From positions 124,001 through 188,000 of the forward strand of contig JAOWBW010001621.1 in the NCBI GenBank assembly GCA_026119855.1: 64,000 nucleotides of DNA. The letters are read 5' to 3'. Every line of letters starts with the position of its first letter. Position 1 is the stretch's first letter. Shown here in pieces: positions 55,523-64,000 of the stretch. The translations under genes and the position numbers were made by a program. This stretch comes from Campanula takesimana. Its lineage: Eukaryota > Streptophyta > Magnoliopsida > Asterales > Campanulaceae. The notes beneath the pieces are model-generated. The model was given only the letters and a program-made list of their open reading frames with translations. It was not told the DNA's origin and did not search any database.

Positions 55523-57950
55523 TCACCCCCTGCTACCGCTCTCGGTCTCCTCATCGTCATCATCATCCTCATCATCATCATCATCATCATCATCAGACTC
55601 AGAGGTCTCAATCACAACATCAGGACGGGTCCTCTTGGTAGCTCTCCCTGATGAACTGGCGCCGCCCCGGCTCCAGCTACCCTCTCGGCTCAGGCTCCTA
55701 CTATGGCTACCTCCGTGACTCAGACTCCTGCTCAGCGACTGCCTCGCTGAAGAGACAGCCTCATCAATGTCCAGTGCAGCATCCCTGCAGCCTCGTCCCA
55801 TGCCCCGAGCACCTCGGGCAGCTCCTCTCGCAGCACCAGAGACAGCACCGGCAGCATCCCTAGTCATGGCAGCAATATCCCTACACAGCTCCAGCACCCT
55901 CTCCTCCAGCTGACGGAGCCTCCGCCTCATCCCTTTGTTCTGCCTACCCAAGTGCCTATAAGCAGCTACAGACACCTGTTGCAATAAAGAACAGGGAAAG
56001 GAAATTACATCAATACAAAGGACAGAAAAACAAGACTAGAACTGAGAAAATGCAAAGATGGTCAGAAAAAAATACCACAGCAGCCTGAGCGGGAGGCTCT
56101 CTCTCCGGTGACATATCCTCGGGAACAATCTCCCTCTGCTCCTCAAAGACCCCGAAGTTTGAATAAGTGTAATAAGGAGGAGGCAAAGGAGGATCAAAAC
56201 AATACCCGGCACCGGTAGTATAAAACCGAGCGGAGGTCGAAGGAGCAGCCTGTGATCTCCTCGGATCAGCGAAAATAAAGCCCTGCATCAAGTTGTTCTC
56301 CCTGTAGAGGCCATAATCCAGATCCAAGTGAATATAAGGGACGGCATCAACCCCTACCATATATGCCGCACGATCAGCCTCTGAAAGTGACCTCCAGTTA
56401 CGAGGGCAGAAAGGAGGGACGTCTGGAACTGCAGGACGAGGAGGGGTGTAAAAGTCTGTCACCTGGGTACCATGCTGCCAAAATACTCTATCTCCCAAGT
56501 ACAGAGCCATGCACTCACCCGAACTCATCAAAAGCCGAGAACGGGTAGGAATAAGAGTGTGCTCAAACCAGTGCTGAACTGATCTCCACGGATACAAAGA
56601 AAAGGCAACAGACTCAGGCCTCAGGGTATCCAAGTGCCGTCAGGCCGAAGTAAGACTAATGGGATTCGTGCCAGTCTTCACATTCCTCTCCTTATACGCC
56701 CACCGTGCGCAGTCCGGATACTGGGGCTGGCCTTCCTTGGCAATCTTGAAATCCCTCATATTCAGGATAGCAAAAGCCCAAAGCTGTAGACAAGAGGCAG
56801 AAACAAAGTTAATGACAGTCAACGAAAAAGGCAGTTATGACTAAGGCAAGGAGAATATAAAAAGGACAGTAAGTGGTATACCTCCCACAGTAAGCTGAAG
56901 CCCGTAACAGAGCTGGTAGTCGAGCGGCTGGTCAAATCCATGCCGTGGTAACAAGCAGCCAAGCCCGCTGCGCCCCAGTTATACTGGCCGATCTGGTCCA
57001 AGTCCACTAACAAGTCAAGCAGAGCCAAAGAGGCCGAAGATCCCCCGTTGGCAAACAGAGTGTGGGATAACAAGTACCAAATGAAGCAACGGGCCACAGC
57101 GTCAACCCGATCAGCAGTAACACCTCGAGCCTCAGCCATCAAGATGCTAAAATAAGCCCGGATTCTCCCCCATGTCACTCGAGAATTCTTAACCTCGAAC
57201 CGGCAGTCAACCAAGGCCAGTAACTCGTCCGGAGTCCGAACAGCCCCTCTCAAACCAAAAGGGACAGGCACCCCCATGAACGGCAAGCCTGTCAAAGCTA
57301 TGAAATCAGTAGGCATCATTGTCACCTCGCCCATGGGTTAATGGAAGGTATGGGTGGTATCCCACCATCTCTCCCTCAATGCCTGAACCACATCAGGGTC
57401 ATTCTTCAAAGCTGGGAGGCTAGTGACAAAAAGACCAAAATGAGTCCCTGTGACTCGGGCCCGAACATTCTCGGGCAAACCTCTTCCATATAGAGATGGG
57501 CCCATGAGCCCCACCGCGAATCTCTGTCAAACGGGTCCACTCCTGAAAGGAAAAAAAAGGAACAGCAAAAATTTCATCAGCATGACTGCTAGAAAAACGG
57601 ATGAACTCAACACAGAGATTTCAACGGCAGAACAATGTACAAGCAAGTGTGTGAACGTGAAAATGGACATCCCAACATGTTTCTTACAACAAATCAGCAA
57701 CAACAAACAACATGCAAAGAATGATCAATAAAGCTACTGCAGCAATATTTCGGGTAAAGAAAACAGAACTTCATGAAACCCGAAATCGACAAGAAAGGTG
57801 AGGCATTCTTACCAAACCCGAAGTCACGAAGTGAGAAATATGGGTATGAGGCCGGAAAGTAAGCAAGCTCGGGTCCATAGCTTCAACCCCAATTTCGGGC
57901 TCCTCGCCCTGTGGCATCTCAAACGGAGGTGATTGCTGACGATCCGACAT
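55523..57950 (-). pseudogene. PMD (plant mobile domain) gene, antisense in unit D, four exons, two stops
   Basis: Exons 57950-57813, 57523-56882, 56783-56076 and 55975-55523 have GT/AG ends and all join in phase 0, giving about 646 residues. Exon 2 holds the PMD core: RERWWDTTHTFH, PMGE, DFIALTGLP, FIWYLLSHTLF and YNWGAAGLAACYHGM. Exon 3 continues with LWAFAILNMRDF and exon 4 has a coiled coil, a Ser/Arg tail and an acidic Asp/Glu run. Only two in-frame stops are present, at 57340-57338 (inside THTFH-stop-PMGE) and 56642-56640. The exon 2 acceptor after GACAG was chosen because it alone keeps the frame. A GC cluster and TATA-like box lie upstream. It matches the E3 copy in domain, exon order and intron sites. 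Function in the element is unknown; the cellular family acts in silencing and gene expression. It may be a recently dead gene, or active in sister copies. Confidence 0.82.
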
Positions 57951-58081
57951 CGTTTCTTTGACGGAATTGATCCTAGAGCAGCAAGAAAGTGTTTTGGGGT
58001 GATTTGTCTACGAAAATTGGGCTTGGAATTTGGAGGGTTCTTCAAATTTTTGAAAAATGGCCGAAAACAGCGAATAGCCTG

Positions 58082-58174
58082 TTTAAATATGCTGAACTTA
58101 TGCGCCAGGCGCGCGCCTCCCGACATACTCATCTGAGGCGCGCGCGTCCCACAACGAGGCCCGGACGCGCGCTC
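58082..58174 (-). promoter_or_regulatory. Antisense promoter of the unit D PMD gene
   Basis: GCGCGC motifs at 58107-58120 (AGGCGCGCGCCT, a perfect palindrome), 58136-58147 and 58163-58173 are followed on the minus strand by ATATTTAAAC at about 58090-58081 and the ATG at 57950. Confidence 0.65.
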
Positions 58175-58424
58175 TTCCCATCATCAGGCAGGTTCAAAAG
58201 CAGTCTCCCATGCAAAAAAAAATCCATGCATCGTATAAAGGTTTCCCCACGGATTCCGAACTCCCTAAGTTCTGTCACGGGTGCCACACCCCCCTCAAGA
58301 GTCAATCTCAACATTTCATCCCCAGCAGGAACATTTTTCTGGTCGCGGTCAACTGTGCCCATACCCCATAATTCAAAAAAAGTCAAGTGTGACTCCAAAT
58401 GGCACGAGACTTCAAAGCAATATT
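58175..58424 (+). other. Spacer before the tandem array of unit D
   Basis: No gene. It shares CATCCCCAGCAG and nearby blocks with 14185-14260 in unit A, so it is a conserved part of the 3' region. Confidence 0.5.
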
Positions 58425-59320
58425 TCATCAAACGGATTCACTAACGGATTCGTCCACAAGGGTTCACCTACGGACTCATCCAAGGGATTCACTAACGGAT
58501 TCATCAAACGGATTCACTAACGGATTCGTCAACAAGGGTTCACCAACGGACTCATCCAAGGGATTCACTAACGGATTCATCAAACGGATTCACTAACGGA
58601 TTCGTCAACAAGGGTTCACCAACGAACTCATCCAAGGGATTCACTAACGGATTCATCAAACGGATTCACTAACGGATTCGTCAACAAGGGTTCACCAACG
58701 GACTCATCCAAGGGATTCACTAACGGATTCATCAAACGGATTCACCAACGGATTCGTCAACAAGGGTTCACCAACGGACTCATCCAAGGGATTTACTAAC
58801 GGATTCATCAAACGGATTCACTAACGGATTCGTCAACAAGGGTTCACCAACGGACTCATCCAAGGGATTCACTAACGGATTCGTCAACAAGGGTTCACCA
58901 ACGGACTCATCCAAGGGATTCACTAACGGATTCATCAAACGGATTCACCAACGGATTCGTCAACAAGGGTTCACCAACGGACTCATCCAAGGGATTCACT
59001 AACGGATTCATCAAACGGATTCACCAACGGATTCGTCAACAAGGGTTCACCAACGGACTCATCCAAGGGATTCACTAACGGATTCATCAAACGGATTCAC
59101 CAACGGATTCGTCAACAAGGGTTCACCAACGGACTCATCCAAGGGATTCACTAACGGATTCATCAAACGGATTCACTAACGGATTCGTCAACAAGGGTTC
59201 ACCAACGGACTCATCCAAGGGATTCACTAACGGATTCGTCAACAAGGGTTCACCAACGGACTCATCCAAGGGATTCACTAACGGATTCATCAAAAGGTTC
59301 ACTAACGGCCTCATTCAAAA
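58425..59320 (+). repeat. Tandem array of unit D with a 76-bp higher-order unit
   Basis: The higher-order unit is three related monomers of about 25, 27 and 24 bp with the core TTCACTAACGGATTC or TTCACCAACGGACTC. GGGTTCACC marks recur at 58536, 58612, 58688, 58764 and 58840, exactly 76 bp apart. The next interval is 51 bp (one monomer lost) and then 76 again. Confidence 0.93.
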
Positions 59321-59513
59321 CATTCAGCCGGCAGGTTCACCTAACGGATCATGCCACCCCCTCTATCAACAAAAGCCGCTCATACAGGGAGCGCACCACT
59401 ATCTCTCGCAATTTCAAAATCCTGCTTTCATCGAGTCTTTGCCTTTTCTTGGTGATGTCCTCGGCAGGTGTTTTTAACTTTATTCGACGCGTTTTGCTTT
59501 TCAATCCACGTCG

Positions 59514-59524
59514 CCGAGGGGCTC
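59514..59524 (+). other. Polypurine-tract region of unit D
   Basis: CCGAGGGGCTC directly before the 3' LTR, as at 15383-15393. Confidence 0.65.
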
Positions 59525-60507
59525 TGTAGACACCCCGCCTTGGACCGCTCACCCCGATTGCACATTTGATCTTGTGTTTCTCCCCATTTTAAGTGTTTCT
59601 CGTTAGTTTTTGTCACTTCCGTTAAGTTCCTGACTGACTTCGTTAAGTCTAAGGACTAAACTGAATGACAGGGCTGACTTTCTAGTCCATTCTGTCAAAA
59701 TTGCCTTCTCTGAGTCACGCGCCTCCGACAGGAGGATCCAGGCGCGCGCGTCTCCCGCCCCCAAAGCAGGAAGCGCGCGCCTCTGGGCGTCAGTTACAGA
59801 TTTCTGGCCAGGATTCCCTCCCTTGCTCAATTTACAAGATTTTGCCCGGGAAGGATTTCTTGGTGACTGAGTTTTGGCACTAAAAACACCCCTCTTTCAC
59901 CTATAAAAACCTCTCTTCACCTCCATTTTCAAGGATCGAAAAATCATCGGAAAAACCCAATCGAAAACTAGACAAAAAATCACTTTCTAAAGGTTCTCCA
60001 AGGATTTCTTCAAGCAACATTTGAAGGTCTTCGAATTGTAGGTAAAAGTCCATCTTTTCCTTTCTTTTCTACTTCATCTCCTCTCTCTCTTTTACTTTAA
60101 TTAAATGTGCAATCACCCAAATCATTTTGGGACATGACTCTAATGATCACCTCATCTCATTGAGGTTGGTTAAGGAGTTATCTCCTACATTCCAACTCCT
60201 ATTTTAAACCCCCTTTTTATGACTTAAAGAAGAAGAAGAAGAACATTTTCATTCATGTAGATTTTGATCAAGCAAGACCAACTTAAGTTGGGCGAGATGG
60301 GTGTTTCGGTACTTCCCATCTCGTAACCTAACCCCCGAACCTCAAAACAAAGAATCTCTGTTTTTGTAATCAAACTTAGGCTACAATCAATAGGTTTTTC
60401 TTATGTTCCTCAAAACATAGGTGGCGACTCTAAAAACAAGTTAGACATCCTAGGACGACCCGCGCGCTCGAGCCTAAAGCCGTGGCTTCCCACCCGAGGT
60501 ATCTACA
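59525..60507 (+). repeat. LTR1c, 3' LTR of unit D
   Basis: This 983-bp LTR runs TGTAGACACC to AGGTATCTACA. The GCGCGC cluster is at 59715-59785 and TATAAAA at 59902-59908. It is followed by GTTAC (60508-60512) and unrelated sequence, not a primer site, so it is a 3' end. Confidence 0.93.
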
Positions 60508-60512
60508 GTTAC

Positions 60513-61175
60513 ACTAGAACGTTATTCTTTAAGTTACTTATGCAATTGATGATAATAGTCATATACCTTTGAGTTATATGGTATTGATAATGGTTATATC
60601 CTAATTGTAAGTTAATGACAGACTTAGAAGAAACCAGAAGATGAAATTGAGGCAAAGAACAATTAAGAAAAGAGTAATTCAGAGATATGCACTCAAGATT
60701 CAAAAGTTAACTGAAGACTTAGAAGCTGAAAGGACCAGAGTAAGCTTTACACTAGAGAAGCGGATGCAAGATAGGAAAGCATTACTAGACACTTCAACGA
60801 ACTGGAAGAAGTGAAGGAGACCATGAATCAAAGTGAGAAGTACTATCATGAAACCAGAGAAGAAGCTCACCAATGGTTTTTTATGAATTGAAAAATTTGA
60901 AGAAAACTAGAACTAGAGAGTTGGAACCGACAACACTCATAGGTAATGAAGCGCCAAATGAGGAAGAGTTGGTAGCTAAAGAGGATGTCGAGGACGTAGG
61001 AATTAACCTTGGGGACAAGGAAGTTACCCCAATCATTATTGATGATGATGAAGAACTGGAACAAGAGATGGTACCGGTTCGTAGGCCCAGAGGTAGGCCA
61101 AGAGGTTCTAAGGGAGTTCCAAGGGTGCCAAGTGGAAGGCCTAGGGGAAAGCCTAGGAAGGTGTTCCATGATTGA
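60513..61175 (+). pseudogene. Decayed ORF with coiled coil and AT-hook-like motifs
   Basis: From about 60640 the plus strand encodes a charged, coiled-coil-like stretch (KLTEDLEAERTRV) with stops. A 100-codon frame at 60873-61175 then ends in two AT-hook-like motifs (RRPRGRPRGSKG and SGRPRGKPRK) after an acidic region. It lies upstream of the decayed chromovirus gag and may be the element's own N-terminal region or a captured piece. AT-hooks bind the minor groove of AT-rich DNA in known proteins; here it is only a motif match. Confidence 0.4.
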
Positions 61176-61378
61176 AAAGTGGGACATAGAGTTTATTCTT
61201 ATTTATAGTATTGATAGTTAATTCTAGTTTAGAGAAAAATACTAGAATTTTGTTTTGTTAACTTTTATTCCAAGAAGATCCTCGTAGTAAAAGTTATAAT
61301 TCATTTAAGCAAATAGCTTTGTTAATTGTCTTGTTCTTAAGCTTTATGACGGGTGAGCTATTTAGAACAAAGAAGTAC

Positions 61379-61836
61379 TGGTCAAGTGAAAGGACCATGA
61401 GTATAAATTGGCTTATTGAAACGGCCAAAGTGAAATTAGTTTTGGTCTAGTGAAATGATCGAAACAAGAATAAAGTGACCTATTGAAACGGTCAAGTGCA
61501 AAAGTAAATGGCTTATTGAAACGGCCAAGTGTGAATGAAAGTAGGTCTAGTGAATCAGCCTGATAGCAAGTAAAGTCTAGTGGAATTTCTTCGCTAAGTA
61601 AAGTTGGTCTATTGAAATGACCAGAGACTTAGTAAACCGATCGTTTGTAAAAGTTACGTCCTTTGGGGATGGCCTATTTATGTGAAAATATTAAGCATTG
61701 TAGCAATGCTTGTGTTGGCATGAGCAATAGTGTTAAATGTGAGAGTTAACCTGGATTAGGTAAGATTGGTCTAGTAAAGTTGACTAATGAAGATAGTGAT
61801 AGTTTATTGAAGCGACCAGTGGTCTAGTGAATGACC
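61379..61836 (+). repeat. Array of small hairpins with a shared TA(T/G)TGAAA loop
   Basis: Examples: TGGTC/GACCA (61379-61397), TTGGC/GCCAA (61408-61428), TGACC/GGTCA (61476-61494), TGGC/GCCA (61509-61527), TGGTC/GACCA (61605-61623) and GGTC/GACC (61821-61836). The loop is nearly constant while stems change in both arms. No coding frame is kept. Confidence 0.6.
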
Positions 61837-62720
61837 TATAAATTGAATGTTAGTCTGTGGAGATGATCTATAGTATGAGAGTGCGTGAAAACGTTTCGTA
61901 TTCATGATACTAATGATAGTATCATATTATCCGGCAAGTGTTCGAAATGCCAGAGTGTCTGAGTTATGATGCTAACTCAAGGAAGTACGAAGATGGAGGA
62001 CTATGGTGCTAGATTCACCGATTTGTTAGAATTTTCCCATTGATCTTCGATGATGAAGAGCAGAAAGCCCGAAAGTTTGAGTATGGTTTGAACGACCGAA
62101 TCAGATACAGAATTACTTCGTTAATGCTATCAACCTATGATCAAGCATTGGATAGGGTAAGGATAGTGGAGGAAGAAGCAGATAGTTATCGCAGCTGTAA
62201 GCGAGAAGATAAGAAAATAATCAACTGAGAAGGAGTCGACTGGATCTAAGGGAAGTTAGAACCGCGATGGGAATAGCAATAAGCGGAAGGCTACTAAGGA
62301 TCGTGAAAAGGACAGTACTGCTAGTAAGTACCCGAGTAAAGGCTATGGAAACCTTAAAGATGGCAAGAAGAGTGACGCTAAAGGGCAAGGTCCTGATGAG
62401 AAATGCCAAGTCTGTGACGGAAGACACAAGACTGTTGAATGTTGCACATTCTATGATAAGTGCTTGCTTAGCAAAAAAAAAAAGGAATTTGATTTCTGAG
62501 GTGTTAGAGAGTTATTTGGTAGTAGATACCTTAGCTATAGATTTGGTCCCTAATACGACGGTATATAGAAATTGTCCCTTGGTATTGGGCAGAAAAGCTT
62601 GAGGTTGATCTCATTAGCTTGGAAATCGAAGAATTTGATGTGATATTGGGAATGGATTGGTTAGCTGCATATCATGCCAAAGCAGACTGTTTTAAAAAGG
62701 AAGTAAACTTCTAATTACCC
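61837..62720 (+). pseudogene. Decayed chromovirus gag and protease
   Basis: 62040-62225 encodes DDEEQKARKFEYGLNDRI and ITSLMLSTYDQALDRV, the end of a Tekay/Del-type capsid domain. Near 62400-62450 a CX2CX3HX4C-type knuckle (C-QV-C-DGR-H-KTVE-C) is readable. Near 62620-62690 the protease end FDVILGMDWLAAYHA follows. Stops and frameshifts separate the parts. Confidence 0.75.
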
Positions 62721-64000
62721 TCTGGAGAAAGATTCTATTTTCAAGGATCGAAACCGAGAGTCCGGACCGATCTGATTTTTGTAATGAAGGCTCGTAAACT
62801 GTTAAGAAAAGGTTGTGAGGGCCTTCTAGCTTATGTTAGTGAGTCAAGCAAGAAAGAAGTGACCATAGAATCTTTTTCCATAGTAAGGGATTTTAAAGAT
62901 GTTTTCCCTGAGGACTTACCGGGAACACCACCGGAGTGAGTAGAGTTTTCAATAGATTTAGCACCAGAGACTGCACCGATTTCGAGAGCACCATATAGGA
63001 TGGCTCCGCCGGAACTTAAAGAGTTAAAGGAACAGTTACAAGAGTTATTGAACAAGGGTCTGATTAGGCCAAGTGCATCACCGTGGGGTGCGCCGGTATT
63101 ATTTGTAAAGAAGAAGGATGGGTCAATAAGGTTATGTATTGATTATCGGGAGTTAAACCGTGCGACGATTAAGGATAAGTATCCTTTGCCAAGGATCGAT
63201 GATTTGTTTGACCAACTCCAAGGTGCATGTTATTTCTCTAAAATTGATCTGCGTTCGGATTACCATCAGTTGAGAGTGAAAAAGGAAGATGTGGCAAAGA
63301 CGGCTTTTAGGATGAGGTATGGGCACTATGAGTTCCTGGTAATGCCGTTTGGATTGACAAATGCACCTGATGTGTTTATGGAGCTTATGAATAGAGTATT
63401 TCAAGAGTACTTAGACAAGTGTGTAATAGTATTCATCGACAACATCTTGGTGTACTCTAAGTCAAAAGAGGAGCATGAAGAAAATTTGAAACTAGTATTA
63501 CAGATTCTGAGAGAGTAAAAGTTGTATGCCAAGTTTAAGAAGTGTGAGTTCTGGCTTGAGGAAGTGGCGTTGTTGGGACGCGTGGTGTCTAAGAATGGGA
63601 TAGCAGTTAAACCTACGAAAATCGAGGCTATAGTGAATTGAGAGAGACCAACTTATGTTAGCGAAATAAGGAGCTTCTTGGGTTTAGCGGGTTATTACCG
63701 CAGGTTCGTGGAAGGATTTTCGAAGTTATCTCTACCATTGACTAAGTTAACCACGAAAGGGACAAAATTTGTATGGTCGGACGATTGTTAGAAGAACTTT
63801 CAAGAATTGAAAAGGCGATTGGTGTCTACGCCTGTTCTTACGTTACCAACAAGTAAGGATGGTTTTGTGATTTATAGTGATGCATCATTGAAAGGTTTGG
63901 GTTGTGTGTTGATGTAGAATGACAAGGTGATAGCTTATGCGTCTAGGCAACTCAAGAACCATGAGAAGAACTATCCTACCCATAATTTGGAGTTAGCGGC
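62721..64000 (+). pseudogene. Decayed chromovirus pol: RT and RNase H start, runs off the window
   Basis: RT is readable with KKKDGSIRLCIDYRELN, DLRSDYHQL and VMPFGLTNAP. The catalytic box reads FIDN instead of FIDD (codon at 63441, a G-to-A change). Stops follow at 62936, 63516, 63639, 63788 and 63915. Between them the connection (LGLAGYYRRFVEGFS) and RNase H start (VIYSDASLKGLGCVLM) are clear. The element continues past the window end. Strand and content differ from the chromovirus at 21341-26620, and I cannot say whether they are one family. Confidence 0.85.

Noticed and set aside
7671..60507. A single giant autonomous element
   Set aside because: Interior LTRs, primer sites and purine tracts show several units. 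The matching GTTAC flanks alone do not outweigh the discordant outer flanks.

Overview
The window looks like nuclear DNA of a flowering plant, most likely a eudicot. It is AT-rich and full of LTR retrotransposons, with MITEs, polypurine tracts and tRNA-type primer sites. I see one ordinary host gene, a two-exon GPI-anchored lipid-transfer protein on the minus strand at 2650-3596. There is no bacterial, organellar or viral gene content. A 100-base run of N at 33508-33607 marks an assembly gap.

Layout. 1-2260: a small non-autonomous LTR element with an exact CATAC target duplication and a Stowaway-type MITE inside its 5' LTR. 2650-3596: host gene. 3976-4526: two related MITEs. 5323-6619: a solo copia-type LTR (minus). 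6829-7020: a possible hAT end. 7026-7670: an antisense LTR fragment. 7671-60507: a nest of Ty3/gypsy elements of Tat/Ogre type (G-patch in the polyprotein, TGGCGACTC primer site, no chromodomain). It contains unit A (8669-15393, gag remnant), unit B (16619-21340, cut by a minus-strand chromovirus at 21341-26620), unit C (27632-33507, ends in the gap), unit E3 (minus strand, 33608-47028) and unit D (47029-59524, the most complete, with 3' LTR to 60507). 60508-64000: a decayed plus-strand chromovirus.

The most interesting content lies between pol and the 3' LTR of D and E3. Each carries genes in antisense to its host element. One is a plant-mobile-domain (PMD) gene whose exon/intron pattern is shared between the two copies; in D all four exons join in phase 0. 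Antisense placement would protect introns from removal during retrotransposition. A second antisense ORF lies closer to pol in each element. Nearly every transcription unit (the LTR promoter and each antisense gene) has upstream its own cluster of GC-rich inverted-repeat motifs, and the motif is the same for all promoters of one element: a GCGCGCGC core in D's family, TTGGCC-NNNN-GGCCAA in E3. This suggests one element-wide regulatory code.

The Tat units also carry conserved RNA-like structures: twin hairpins and a covarying hairpin in the leader, and twin GNRA-capped stem-loops followed by a double hairpin around ACGTAGGCA after pol. Hypervariable tandem repeats sit before the 3' LTR. All retroelement polyproteins here are broken by stops, frameshifts or deletions. 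All calls were made by eye from sequence; no database was consulted.
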